Counted from the stretch's first letter, positions 25,347 through 34,480 are shown. The stretch is DNA of 64,000 nucleotides from Candidatus Thiothrix sulfatifontis (GCA_022828425.1 CP094685.1:868001-932000); one strand, 5' to 3'. Made by a program: numbers and translations. Notes: generated by a model from the letters alone, not told the origin.

Positions 25347-25750
25347 TTTATCTGCTCGATACGAACATCAGCAGCTATATCATGCGCAAAAAGCCACCCA
25401 ATGTACTGGCAATGTTGGAAATGCAGGTACAGGCAGGCAATGAGATTTGCATTTCCGCCATCACCTACGCCGAATTGTTGTTAGGGGCAAAACGCTCCGG
25501 CAATCCAGACAAGCACCTGAACCTGATTGAAGCCTTGCAAGAACGCTTACATCACATCCAACCGTGGGATGCGGCGGCAGCAGAGCAGTTTGCCGACCTG
25601 CAAACCTTGCTGTTTAACGCAGGCACACCGATTGGCACGAATGACGCATTGATTGCCGCTCACGCCTTGAGCCTGCAAGCCATTATGGTGACGAACAATA
25701 CGCGGCATTTCGATAAAATACCGGATTTGCGGCTGGCAAATTGGGTTTAA
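25331..25750 (+). CDS. VapC-type PIN toxin without antitoxin, start codon inside the IS end
   Basis: 139 aa. The frame starts at ATG 25331, within the last 16 bp of IS copy 2, so the first five residues (MLHTA) come from the element; FYLLDTNISSYIMRK then begins the normal PIN sequence. Acidic residues are kept in LLDTN, TYAELLLGAK and GTNDALIAAHAL, with VTNNTRHFDKIPDLRLANW at the end. No antitoxin gene precedes it; the IS ends where one would be expected. It may be silent, or driven by outward transcription from the IS. Confidence 0.75.
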   Translation: MLHTAFYLLDTNISSYIMRKKPPNVLAMLEMQVQAGNEICISAITYAELLLGAKRSGNPDKHLNLIEALQERLHHIQPWDAAAAEQFADLQTLLFNAGTPIGTNDALIAAHALSLQAIMVTNNTRHFDKIPDLRLANWV

Positions 25751-25809
25751 GACAACTAACCGTAGGATGATCCCATATCATGACCACATTGCAAGTCAAT
25801 TCAGTTATT

Positions 25810-27597
25810 GAGGCTGTAGAAAAACCCTCTTTTTCGCCATTTTGTGGGATAATCAGGCATCACAAGCACCCGAACGAGTAAGCAGGCATGGCACGCTACA
25901 AACCGATTCATCAAGGCTTAAAGCTGTTGGCATTGGACTTTGATCGGCAAATCCTGCCCGGTACGTTTGAATACGCGCTACGTCATTTAGTTGACCACGA
26001 ACTCGACCTTGAAGGCTTCCACCAGCGTTATAAGAATGATGTGCAAGGCGCAGCCGCTTTTGACCCAGCGGTGTTACTCAAAATCATCCTGTTAGCTTAC
26101 AGCCGTGGCATTATCAGCAGCCGCAAAATCGAATCAGCGTGTCGCGAGAATATGCTGTTCATAGCGATTTCCGGTGATAGCCAGCCACACTTCACCACGC
26201 TGGCGGCGTTCATCGCCAATGCCGGGGAGCTGATCACCAAACTGTTTACCCAAGTGCTGCTGATTTGTGACCGCCAAGGCTTGATCGGGAAGGAGATGTT
26301 TGCCATTGACGGGGTGAAGTTGCCCTCCAATGCCAGCAAAGAAAGGTCTGGCACTCGCGCTGACTTCTTGCGCCAAGCCGAACGCATGGAAAAAGCCGCC
26401 GCCAAGATCATCGACAAACACCAACAAGCCGATGCCAGCAAAACGGATGCGGCGGCAGCCCAGCGCGAAGCCAAACAACTGAAACGCCTGCAACACGAAG
26501 CCAAGCAGTTACGTGACTGGTTGGCAGACAACCCCAAAGACCGCCAAGGCGCTAAAGGCAGTATCCGCCTGTCCAACCGCACCGACAACGAATCCGCTAA
26601 AATGGCAACCAGCAAAGGCATGGTGCAAGGTTATACCGGCGTAGCAGCCGTGGATTGCCATTACCAAATCATTATCGAAGCCCAAGCCCACGGCACAGGG
26701 TCGGAACAAGAACTGCTGATGCCCGTGGTCAATGCCACCGCTTCAATGCGCACTCCCGAAACGGTGATCACCGCCGACAACGGCTACCACAGTGAAGCCA
26801 ACCTCAAAGCCTTGGCGGATGCTGGAATTGATGCCTACATCCCTGACAAGGATTACCGCAAACGCGATGAACGCTATGCCGATCAGACGGTGCATCAGCA
26901 AAAACCTGACCCCTTATCGAACAAATGCCCCAAGCCCAGCAAAACCAAAACCTATAAACCTGCCGACTTCCAATTAGCCGCTGACCTTAGCCATTGTCTT
27001 TGCCCGGCGGGAAAACGCCTTTACCGTACCGGCAAGAATTGCACCCTGAATGGCTATGCTTCGGTACGTTTCCAAGGCGCGTTGCGTGACTGTGAACCCT
27101 GTACACAGCGTCCCCAATGCCTGAAAGACCCGGCAAAAACCCGCGCTCGGCAAGTGACGTTCCTGCAAGGCAAGCGCGATGACACCCCCAGCCACACCGA
27201 TTTGATGAAACCCAAAATCGACTCCGACCTCGGCAAGCGCATGATCACCCAACGCTTCGCCACCGTCGAACCCGTATTTGGGAACTTGCGCGGCAACAAA
27301 CGCCTGCACCGCTTCACTTTGCGCAGCAAAGCCAAAGTGGACGGGCAATGGAAATTGTTTTGCCTGATGCACAACCTCGAAAAGCTGGCACATCACGGGT
27401 ATGCCGCATGAAGGGGGAAATGATGCAGCCAAACACGAAAAAATGCACCGTATTGAGCGTATCAGGTGGCATTCAGGGCGTTATGGGGAAGCAGGAAGTC
27501 GGCAACGTTGAAAAAAACGCCCAGCCGGTTAGGGTGTTCAAAAAAATGACTGCCCGGTCTGGATGGGATGATCAGATTCGGGTTTTTCTACACCCTC
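25810..27597 (+). mobile_element. IS1182-family insertion sequence
   Basis: 1788 bp. Terminal inverted repeats of 18 bp, GAGGCTGTAGAAAAACCC on the left and its complement at 27580-27597, differ at one base. The flanking trinucleotide ATT is present on both sides (25807-25809 and 27598-27600) and is a probable target duplication. One transposase gene is inside. About 170 bp separate its stop from the right end. Confidence 0.85.
25888..27411 (+). CDS. IS1182-family transposase
   Basis: 507 aa, intact. The N-terminal DUF772-type part (AAFDPAVLLKIILLAYSRGI, SSRKIESACRENM) precedes the catalytic region: first Asp in MFAIDGVKLPSNAS, second in VITADNGYHSE, and Glu in TVEPVFGNLRGNKRL. A Lys/Gln/Ala-rich coiled coil lies at about 165-215, and a Cys cluster (CEPCTQRPQC) near 395. 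This order is typical of IS1182/IS5-like DDE enzymes. Confidence 0.92.
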   Translation: MARYKPIHQGLKLLALDFDRQILPGTFEYALRHLVDHELDLEGFHQRYKNDVQGAAAFDPAVLLKIILLAYSRGIISSRKIESACRENMLFIAISGDSQPHFTTLAAFIANAGELITKLFTQVLLICDRQGLIGKEMFAIDGVKLPSNASKERSGTRADFLRQAERMEKAAAKIIDKHQQADASKTDAAAAQREAKQLKRLQHEAKQLRDWLADNPKDRQGAKGSIRLSNRTDNESAKMATSKGMVQGYTGVAAVDCHYQIIIEAQAHGTGSEQELLMPVVNATASMRTPETVITADNGYHSEANLKALADAGIDAYIPDKDYRKRDERYADQTVHQQKPDPLSNKCPKPSKTKTYKPADFQLAADLSHCLCPAGKRLYRTGKNCTLNGYASVRFQGALRDCEPCTQRPQCLKDPAKTRARQVTFLQGKRDDTPSHTDLMKPKIDSDLGKRMITQRFATVEPVFGNLRGNKRLHRFTLRSKAKVDGQWKLFCLMHNLEKLAHHGYAA

Positions 27598-27857
27598 ATT
27601 GAACGGGAAGCGGTATTGCTGCAACAAATCAATACGCCGTTGCCCGCGCAAACGCTGGCAGACTATCAGGAACTCAGCCAAAAATTGCGCGATGAACGCA
27701 TTACGTCAGACTTTCAAGCTGTTTGAGCTGTTCGGCATTTATGCGTAGGGGTACGTGTCTGAGTGGGAGAGCCAAAACCCTTGCATAGCCAAAGAAGAAA
27801 CACTAAGCTGCATACACGTCAATTATAAAAAACACTGATAAATGGTGAGATAACCCC

Positions 27858-29051
27858 ATGTCCCTTACCAAGCACCAGGCAGCATTGCGTTCGCGCCGCG
27901 ACCAAGCCGAAATACAAAAAGAGCGCTTTGTTCAAGGTTTGTCTTTGTGTCATGGCAAATCATCTTGCCAAGAGCCATGCGCCCAACGGGTCAACGCCAC
28001 GACGGTTGCCTCTTGGCAGCGCAGCCCTGCCGCCTTGCAATCCCAGCCCATCGCTACACCCCGTGACGATGAACACAGTATTTTAGCGACGTGGGAAGCA
28101 TCCCTCTTACGTCAAGCCGTATCCCCTGAGCTGGATAAACTTAACCGGCTGGTGCAGGAAGACACGTTCGTCGCCGCCATCGCCGACCCCAATGGCAAAT
28201 TGCTCTGGACTGCCGAACACCCATCCCTGCGACCCTTTACCGAAACCATTAACTTCATACCGGGCGGTCAATGGGCGGAATCCATCAGCGGCACGAACGG
28301 TGTCGGTTTGGCATTGAGCTTGTGCCGACCGTGCACGGTGTTTGCGACCGAGCATTATTGGCCTGCCTGCCACGACATTGTGTGCTACGCCGCCCCGATT
28401 ATTCACCCGCAATCCGGGCAATTGCTGGGGGTGTTGGATTTGACGACGCACTGGCAGCGGCATGTTCCCTTTGCGGAAAGCGTAGTGGCGCACATAGCCA
28501 ACGATATTGCGCGGCGTTTGCCGATTTACTTGCCCAGAGCCGACCTCGAAATTCATGCCTTGGGGCAAGCCAAAGTCTTGTTTCAGGGGCAATGCTTGCA
28601 CCTTAACCAGCGTCAGCTTGAAATCCTCTGTATCCTCGCCCTGAACCCACAAGGCATCACCCTAGAAACCTTGTATCAAGCGTTGTGCCCTCATGCGCAC
28701 ACCCATCCCGCGACCATCAAGACCATTCTTACCTCTTTGCGCCATCTATTGAAGGGGGAAATCAGCAGCCATCCTTACCGCTTTGGCATGTCCGTATGGG
28801 CGGATTTTGTGGAATTGTCACAGGTGCTCCAGCAGAACAACCGTATTGCAGACGCGCTCAAGCTGTATCACGGCTCGCTGTTACCGAACTCCACCGCCCC
28901 GGCATTGGAGGAAGCACGAAACCACCTTGAAGCGGGTATGGAAGCGTTGCTATACCGCTGTCAGGATGCTCAAACCTTGCTCGACCATGCCAACAACCTG
29001 CTGTGTAACCCGTTGGTACGGGAACGCTTGCTGGAATTGTTGGCCTGCTGA
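27858..29051 (+). CDS. GAF-sensor regulator with C-terminal winged helix
   Basis: 397 aa. Residues about 90-230 are a GAF domain of the AcoR type (FVAAIADPNGKLLWTAEH, SISGTNGVGLALSL, FATEHYWPACHDIVCYAAPI, GQLLGVLDLTTHW). The C-terminal half has a winged-helix-like segment (LHLNQRQLEILCILALNPQG, TIKTILTSLRHLLKG). There is no AAA+ domain, so it is not a sigma-54 activator. A shorter relative is encoded at 29933, with a secreted protein gene between. The ligand is unknown. The 130 bp upstream show nothing clear beyond a weak GGTGAG. Confidence 0.75.
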   Translation: MSLTKHQAALRSRRDQAEIQKERFVQGLSLCHGKSSCQEPCAQRVNATTVASWQRSPAALQSQPIATPRDDEHSILATWEASLLRQAVSPELDKLNRLVQEDTFVAAIADPNGKLLWTAEHPSLRPFTETINFIPGGQWAESISGTNGVGLALSLCRPCTVFATEHYWPACHDIVCYAAPIIHPQSGQLLGVLDLTTHWQRHVPFAESVVAHIANDIARRLPIYLPRADLEIHALGQAKVLFQGQCLHLNQRQLEILCILALNPQGITLETLYQALCPHAHTHPATIKTILTSLRHLLKGEISSHPYRFGMSVWADFVELSQVLQQNNRIADALKLYHGSLLPNSTAPALEEARNHLEAGMEALLYRCQDAQTLLDHANNLLCNPLVRERLLELLAC

Positions 29052-29061
29052 TGACCACCAA

Positions 29062-29113
29062 GGTTTAACAAAGGTTGGTGAACAAAGCGCCCATTACCAA
29101 CCTTTGTTAAACC
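29062..29113. repeat. Perfect 18-bp inverted repeat
   Basis: GGTTTAACAAAGGTTGGT at 29062-29079 is matched exactly by ACCAACCTTTGTTAAACC at 29096-29113 across a 16-nt spacer. It begins 10 bp after the stop of the first GAF regulator and ends 70 bp before the secreted protein gene. There is no T-tract and the stem is AT-rich, so an operator, attenuator or mobile palindromic element is as likely as a terminator. Confidence 0.8.
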
Positions 29114-29183
29114 CCTTTCCCGGTAAATTAGGCACTGTCGGCAACCGATAACAAGCCCTAATAAAGTCGCAAGGAGCAATGCC

Positions 29184-29936
29184 ATGAAACCCCTAACATC
29201 CATCCATGCCACCCTCATCACACTGGCGTTGACAGCAAGCGCCCCAGCGGTTGCGGGTGTCCAGTTCCGTATTAGCCATGAAACCAGCAGCAATGAATAC
29301 GTGGTCTACATGACCCCGGACACCGTACCCACGCCCGATATGGTGCTGTCAGCGCAAGTCAGCTTGGTCGTGCCGCGCTCAACGGATGGTAACGGTTTTG
29401 TTATCAACAGCCTGAAAAGCGCCGTCAAGGGCATCAACTGGGTTAACCATTCACAGGTAAAAGCCCCCACCGAAAACCGCCAAGCGGATTATTTGTCATT
29501 CGGGTTGCTATACAGCGGTGGTCGCCCGCCCGCATTCGGTTGGCAAGCAGGCAAGGAGCAGCGCATCTTTTCCTTCACCAGCCCATCCGGGTGCGTGCCG
29601 GGAATGGCTTTGCTGGAGAATAGCGACCCATTCAGCCAGTTACCCAATTCAGTCAATACCAACCCCGGCAATGAATTTACCAATGTCGGCTGGTTGGGTG
29701 GCAATGCCTATACTGGCAACTATGGCGGCGCGGTGCAGTGTGGAACCGCCGCTACCTTACCTGCGCCGATTATTTCCGCTATTCCGGCATGTGAAAAGAA
29801 TGCGGCTAAATTGGGCGGAATCAGCCGTGAAATTCAAATCTTGTCTACCTTGCTCAACCGGCTGAGTGTTTCCACCCAACGCACCAATCTGCAACAACAG
29901 TTGGATGCGCTACGCAGTGCCTTAAAATGCTCATGA
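29184..29936 (+). CDS. Secreted protein of unknown function
   Basis: 250 aa. Signal peptide ends near SAPAVAGVQF. Residues 25-190 look beta-rich (EYVVYMTPDTVPTPDMVL, DYLSFGLLYSGGRPPAFGW, FSFTSPSGCVPG), reminiscent of cohesin-like or cadherin-like extracellular domains, but I cannot assign a family. The last 50 residues are a helical heptad-like segment (REIQILSTLLNRLSVSTQ). AAGGAG precedes ATG 29184. Its stop overlaps the next start (ATGA), so it is translated with the second GAF-type regulator. Confidence 0.65.
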   Translation: MKPLTSIHATLITLALTASAPAVAGVQFRISHETSSNEYVVYMTPDTVPTPDMVLSAQVSLVVPRSTDGNGFVINSLKSAVKGINWVNHSQVKAPTENRQADYLSFGLLYSGGRPPAFGWQAGKEQRIFSFTSPSGCVPGMALLENSDPFSQLPNSVNTNPGNEFTNVGWLGGNAYTGNYGGAVQCGTAATLPAPIISAIPACEKNAAKLGGISREIQILSTLLNRLSVSTQRTNLQQQLDALRSALKCS

Positions 29937-30754
29937 ACATTGGCGATGACAGAGTGGGCTGCGCACCAAATGACGGCACTTGGCAACTGTGCGAATCCAC
30001 CCCTTTGCAATTGGCAGCCGCGCCATCGTTGGAAAAAATCAGCCAATTGGTGCATACCAACGAATTGCTGATTACGCTTGCTGATCAGCATGGGCGGCTG
30101 TTGTGGACTTATGCCAGCAAAGCCAATTGGACGCTTTTATCGGATTGGGTGTGTTATTCAGCGCCGATTCTCCATCCGCAATCCGGTGAATTGCATGGCG
30201 TGTTAAGTTTGGGCATGAATTGGGAGCGCCATTCTGTCGCCGGTGAACTCATGGCTGGCTCATTGGCGCAAGACATTGCGCAACACTTGCCACGCCATGT
30301 GCCGCGTGCGCAATTGGAAATCCATGCCTTGGGTCAGCCTTGGGTACGTTTTCGCGGCAAAATCTTGCATGTCACTCCCCGTATGGTCGAAATCCTCTGC
30401 ATCCTAGCGCTGAACCCAGACGGACTAACCTTAGAAGCCTGCCATGCCGCTTTATACGGTGATGTGCCGGTGGCGACCACCACCTTGAAAGCAGAGTTAT
30501 CCCATTTGCGCACCTTGCTGGATGGGTCTGTCAGTTCCCGCACTTACCGCTTATTGGGTACGGTATGGGTTGATTTCGTCGAATTGTGGACAGCCCTGCG
30601 CCTGCATCAAGACGAGGTAGCCCGCAGTTTGCGTAGCGGGGAATTATTGCCAGCGTCGCAATCGCCAGAGATTCAGGAATGGCGTAATTGCCTCAATGCC
30701 GTCAGTTCCGCCAATGCGCGTCACGGCGCTTCTACAGGCCGTTTCAGCCCGTGA
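29933..30754 (+). CDS. Shortened GAF/winged-helix regulator, paralogue of the gene at 27858
   Basis: 273 aa from ATG 29933, which overlaps the preceding stop as ATGA. It aligns with the larger relative over LITLADQHGRLLWTY, DWVCYSAPILHPQSGELHGVL, RAQLEIHALGQPWVRF and VEILCILALNPDGLTLE. About 38 residues of the GAF core, including the GTNGVG segment, are missing. The ligand pocket is therefore probably absent and the protein may act constitutively or as a partner of the larger one. Its last 11 bp overlap the convergent DUF924 gene. Confidence 0.72.
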   Translation: MNIGDDRVGCAPNDGTWQLCESTPLQLAAAPSLEKISQLVHTNELLITLADQHGRLLWTYASKANWTLLSDWVCYSAPILHPQSGELHGVLSLGMNWERHSVAGELMAGSLAQDIAQHLPRHVPRAQLEIHALGQPWVRFRGKILHVTPRMVEILCILALNPDGLTLEACHAALYGDVPVATTTLKAELSHLRTLLDGSVSSRTYRLLGTVWVDFVELWTALRLHQDEVARSLRSGELLPASQSPEIQEWRNCLNAVSSANARHGASTGRFSP

Positions 30755-31301
30755 ACGCTTCCTTAGATGCCAGATACGCCTGTTCTTCCGCCGTGCTTTC
30801 GCGCCCTAATGCCGTGTTGCGGTGTGGAAAACGCCCAAATTGGCGCACAATTTCGCGATGATGGCGGGCGAAACGCGCATTGGCTTCCAGTCCGGCGGCT
30901 TCAAACAAGCGCACCGATGCATCCTGATCGGCTAGGTGTTCGCTGTGCATCAGCGGCATGTAGAGAAACATGCGGCGTTCGGGCGGTAATAATTGGTCAA
31001 AACCGTGCTGAAGCGCGTGTTTGGTGACGGCTACCGCGTGTTGTTCGGTGGAAAAGCTACGCGCTTCCCCGCGAAACATATTGAGCGGGAATTGATCCAA
31101 CACAATGCACAGCGCCAAGCAGCCGTCGGGTGAAGCTTGCCAAACGTCAAGTTCCCCGGCGGCGGCTTGTTCCCACAACGCACCAAAGCGTTGCTGAATG
31201 TCGGTATCCAGCGCGGGAGTGGAGGCAAACCAATGCTCTGGCAGCGGCGGGGTGTACCAAAAATCGAGAATATCCGTTGGTGTATGCGCTTTCATCATCA
31301 A
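30744..31301 (-). CDS. DUF924 family protein
   Basis: 185 aa, cytoplasmic, all-helical TPR-like. DILDFWYTPPLPEHWF at the start, CLALCIVLDQFPLNMFRGEA in the middle, MYLPLMHSEHLADQD and GRFPHRN towards the end are the family signature. The biochemical function is unknown. It lies 12 bp downstream of the thioredoxin-fold gene on the same strand, suggesting one transcript. Confidence 0.85.
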   Translation of the reverse strand: MMMKAHTPTDILDFWYTPPLPEHWFASTPALDTDIQQRFGALWEQAAAGELDVWQASPDGCLALCIVLDQFPLNMFRGEARSFSTEQHAVAVTKHALQHGFDQLLPPERRMFLYMPLMHSEHLADQDASVRLFEAAGLEANARFARHHREIVRQFGRFPHRNTALGRESTAEEQAYLASKEAFTG

Positions 31302-31313
31302 GTTTACGCTGCC

Positions 31314-31886
31314 TCAGTAATTCGGTTCATTGCCCGCTTTCCATTTAATATTGCAGCCTAGCGAGGGTTTTTGCTCATCGGGCGGGTACATATTGTCGAG
31401 TAAGCGATCCAGTGCATGGCGCAAATCATTGCCGGTCACGGGTATATCCCCACGCGGGCGGGCATCATCAAATTGCCCACGATAGAACAACTGGTGGTGT
31501 TCGTCGAAGAGGAAGAGGTCAGGGGTGCAAGCCGCTTTATATGCTTTAGCCACCGCTTGAGTGTCGTCATACAAATACGGGAAGGTGTAACCGTGTGCGT
31601 GTACGGCTTCGATCATTTTTTCAGGGCTATCATCGGGGTAATTGTCGACATCGTTAGCATTGATGGCGACCACCGCGACACCGCGTTCTTGGTAATCTTT
31701 TGCCAATTGCGTGAAAACGTCGCGGATTAAAATCACGTAGGGGCAATGGTTACAAATAAAAATAACCAGTAATGGTTTGCTCGCAAAATCTTGTTTGCTA
31801 ACAAGATTACCGCTGGCTGGTGCTGGGAGCGTGAAGTTAGGTGCATCGGTACCAAGGGCTAACATGGTGGAAGGGGTGCGTGCCAT
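31314..31886 (-). CDS. Thioredoxin-fold (AhpC/TSA-like) protein
   Basis: 190 aa without signal peptide. The fold is shown by DAPNFTLPAPASGNLVSK, KPLLVIFICNHCPYVILIRD and VVAINANDVDNYPDDSPEKM. The CNHCPY motif offers two cysteines in a CxxC arrangement. Proteins of this type are called thioredoxin-family or peroxiredoxin-like and probably reduce disulfides or peroxides; the substrate is unknown. CTPDLFLFDEHHQLFYRG supplies the cis-Pro region. A GGAGGCGG ribosome site precedes ATG 31886. Confidence 0.85.
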   Translation of the reverse strand: MARTPSTMLALGTDAPNFTLPAPASGNLVSKQDFASKPLLVIFICNHCPYVILIRDVFTQLAKDYQERGVAVVAINANDVDNYPDDSPEKMIEAVHAHGYTFPYLYDDTQAVAKAYKAACTPDLFLFDEHHQLFYRGQFDDARPRGDIPVTGNDLRHALDRLLDNMYPPDEQKPSLGCNIKWKAGNEPNY

Positions 31887-32018
31887 GGCCGCCTCCTTTG
31901 ATCTAACAATAGTGGTAGGGTAACTTGATTATACGCAAATTGTTACCGCTCGTGACAAATTCCACACATTTCGGCTTATACTGCTGCATCGCAACAGTAA
32001 ATTCGTGGAGAAGTGGGT

Positions 32019-32978
32019 ATGGCAGCGCATTACGAAGACTTGGGGCACGGCGTTTATTGCATTGATACGGATCTTTATCGCCCGCAAATGGCGGCCTGCT
32101 ACTTGGTGCGCGAAGGCGATGCAGTCGCGTTTGTCGATACCGGCACTTACCACACGGTTCCGCAATTGCTGGCAGTATTGGCGGTGCTGGGCTTGAGTGC
32201 TGACAATGTGCGCTATGTTATTCCCACGCACGTGCATTTGGATCATGCGGGCGGTGCCGGTGAATTGATGGCGCGTTGCCCGAATGCAACCCTGATCGTG
32301 CACCCCAAGGGCGCCGCGCACTTGATTGATCCGTCCAAATTGCAAGCGGGAGCCACGGCGGTTTACGGAGCGGAAGGCTTTGCTAAGGATTATGGCAAAT
32401 TAGTTCCGGTGCCTGCCGAGCGCGTTATCGCTGCCAGTGACGGTTACACGGTTGATCTGAACGGACGCTGTTTAACGTTTTACGATACGCCGGGACACGC
32501 CAATCACCACGGCTGCATTTTCGATGCAAACAGCCGCTATTGTTTCACGGGCGATACCTTCGGGATTTGCTACCGCGAGTTTGTGACGGCTAAAGGCGCA
32601 TGGATTTTCGCTCCCACGACGCCGGTGGCTTTTTCACCGAATGAATGGCAACAAAGCCTCGATAAATTGGCTGCACTGCAACCCGCCGCGATGTTGCTTA
32701 CGCATTATGGGCGTGTCACCGATGTGCTGGGCTTGCTGCCCAAACTGCGTGCCAGCATCGAAACATTGAGCAACCTAGCGCTAACCCTAAGAAATGCACC
32801 AGAAGGGCGCGTTGATGCACTTAAAACGCAAATCTTTTTGACCTGGCTTGAAGAGATAGATAAACACGGTGCTGACCTTCCCGAAAGAGATAGCCGTGAA
32901 TTGCTGCGTATCGACGCTACCCTGAACGCACAGGGGCTGGATGTGTGGTTAAAGCGTCTGGAAAAAGCCAAAACCTGA
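32019..32978 (+). CDS. MBL-fold metallohydrolase
   Basis: 319 aa from ATG 32019 (GGAGAAG upstream). The metal motif THVHLDHAGG is followed by DTPGHANHHGCIF and FTGDTFGI, with a final LTHYG, all ligands of a two-metal beta-lactamase-fold hydrolase. The substrate is unknown; relatives include hydroxyacylglutathione hydrolase-like and quorum-lactone enzymes. A Leu-rich C-terminal extension of about 80 residues follows the catalytic domain. Confidence 0.87.
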   Translation: MAAHYEDLGHGVYCIDTDLYRPQMAACYLVREGDAVAFVDTGTYHTVPQLLAVLAVLGLSADNVRYVIPTHVHLDHAGGAGELMARCPNATLIVHPKGAAHLIDPSKLQAGATAVYGAEGFAKDYGKLVPVPAERVIAASDGYTVDLNGRCLTFYDTPGHANHHGCIFDANSRYCFTGDTFGICYREFVTAKGAWIFAPTTPVAFSPNEWQQSLDKLAALQPAAMLLTHYGRVTDVLGLLPKLRASIETLSNLALTLRNAPEGRVDALKTQIFLTWLEEIDKHGADLPERDSRELLRIDATLNAQGLDVWLKRLEKAKT

Positions 32979-33286
32979 AGGATATTCAGGTAATTGCAAA
33001 TACCCTAGCAATAAAATCAACTAATTCAATGTAAGCATAGTGCTATATAACAATATAATTATATTCTTTAAATATAAGCATTTAGGTGCAAAATACATAG
33101 ATTTTTCTTATCGTATCGAAGAAACAAACCCATTGGTTTATGCACTAAAATTGTATAGAGTGTGAATGGTTCAAAGTTTCAAGCAAGTGGCTAATGAAAT
33201 TTTTCTATAGTAGATAGAATTGGTGTTGGTCACTCAAAAATCGATACAAGATTTGGCGGGTACCCATACACTTACGGGAGATTGGC

Positions 33287-34480
33287 ATGATCAAGCCTCA
33301 TGGTTCTGAGGAACTGAATCCACTATTCGTATACGACAGTGCTGAAAACGAAGCGCTGCAAAAAGAAGCAGAAAGCCTGCCTTCCATCGTCGTCAGCTCG
33401 GCGACGGCAGCGAACGCGGTGATGCTCGGCGGTGGCTATTTCAACCCGCTCACTGGCTACATGAACAAAGCCGATGCACTGTCAGTCGCTGCAACGATGC
33501 ACACCACGTCTGGTCTGTTTTGGCCAACGCCGGTACTGAATCTGGTTGAAGATGCTGGCAGTCTCAAAGCGGGTGATCGCATTGCCTTGAAAGACCCCAA
33601 CGTGGCAGGGCATCCGGTACTTGCCATCATGGATGTCGAGGGTGTCGAAGCATTCACTGACGAAGAAATGGCGACCATGACCCAGCAGATTTACCGTCCT
33701 GCTGAAGGTGAAGCGCATATCGGCGCGGATACGTTCAATGCCCAAGGCAAGTTTTGTCTGTCAGGGCCGATCAAAGTCCTGAACTTCTCCTACTTCCAAA
33801 GCGAATTCCCGGATACTTTCCGTACTGCGGTTGAAATTCGCAACGAAATTACCGAGCGCGGCTGGAAAAAAGTCGTTGCCTTTCAAACCCGTAATCCGAT
33901 GCACTTAGCGCACGAAGAACTGTGCCACATGGCAATGGATCGTCTCGGCTGTGATGGTTTGGTCATCCACATGTTACTGGGGCAATTGAAGAAGGGTGAT
34001 ATTCCCGCGCCAGTCCGTGATGCCGCCATCCGCAAGATGGTTGAGCTGTATTTCCCAGCGAATAGCGCGATGGTCACGGGTTACGGTTTCGACATGTTGT
34101 ATGCGGGCCCGAAAGAAGCGGTATTACATGCCGTATTCCGCCAAAACATGGGGGCGACGCATTTCATTATTGGTCGTGACCACGCGGGGGTGGGCGATCA
34201 TTACGGTGCCTTTGACGCGCAGGAAATTTTCGATAATGAAGTGCCTAAAGATGCGCTTGCGATCGAAATCTTCCGCGCCGACCACACCGCTTACTCCAAA
34301 AAGTTGGATAAGGTGGTGATGATGTGTGAAGCGCCGGATCATCAAAAGGAAGATTTTGTCCTGCTGTCTGGTACCAAAGTGCGTGAAATGCTGGGGCAGG
34401 GCATTGCACCACCGAAAGAGTTTTCGCGCCCTGAAGTTGCCCAGATACTGATCGATTATTATCAAAGTGAGAACAGTTAA
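33287..34480 (+). CDS. sat: Sulfate adenylyltransferase (dissimilatory ATP sulfurylase)
   Basis: 397 aa. In sulfur oxidisers it runs in the direction APS + PPi to ATP + sulfate, giving substrate-level phosphorylation. Nucleotide-binding motifs FQTRNPMHLAHEELC and GRDHAGVGDHYGAFDAQE are present, as is LLSGTKVREMLGQG; this is the homo-oligomeric Sat, not CysDN. GGGAG lies upstream of ATG 33287. The 308-bp gap before it is AT-rich, with a TATAGT at 33206, and probably holds the promoter; no gene is seen there. aprBA follow 118 bp downstream. Confidence 0.95.
   Translation: MIKPHGSEELNPLFVYDSAENEALQKEAESLPSIVVSSATAANAVMLGGGYFNPLTGYMNKADALSVAATMHTTSGLFWPTPVLNLVEDAGSLKAGDRIALKDPNVAGHPVLAIMDVEGVEAFTDEEMATMTQQIYRPAEGEAHIGADTFNAQGKFCLSGPIKVLNFSYFQSEFPDTFRTAVEIRNEITERGWKKVVAFQTRNPMHLAHEELCHMAMDRLGCDGLVIHMLLGQLKKGDIPAPVRDAAIRKMVELYFPANSAMVTGYGFDMLYAGPKEAVLHAVFRQNMGATHFIIGRDHAGVGDHYGAFDAQEIFDNEVPKDALAIEIFRADHTAYSKKLDKVVMMCEAPDHQKEDFVLLSGTKVREMLGQGIAPPKEFSRPEVAQILIDYYQSENS

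Larger units (their letters stand above)
25780..27726 (+). pseudogene. Small unknown gene split by an IS1182-family element
   Basis: ATG 25780 encodes MTTLQVNSVI up to 25809, where the IS begins. After the IS, 27598 continues in the same frame with EREAVLLQQINTPLPAQTL to a TGA at 27724. Removing the IS and one ATT copy restores an uninterrupted 51-codon frame. The joined sequence resembles small proteins often found beside toxin genes (ERE..LLQQIN pattern), from memory. The original product may have been longer at its C-terminus. Confidence 0.65.
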
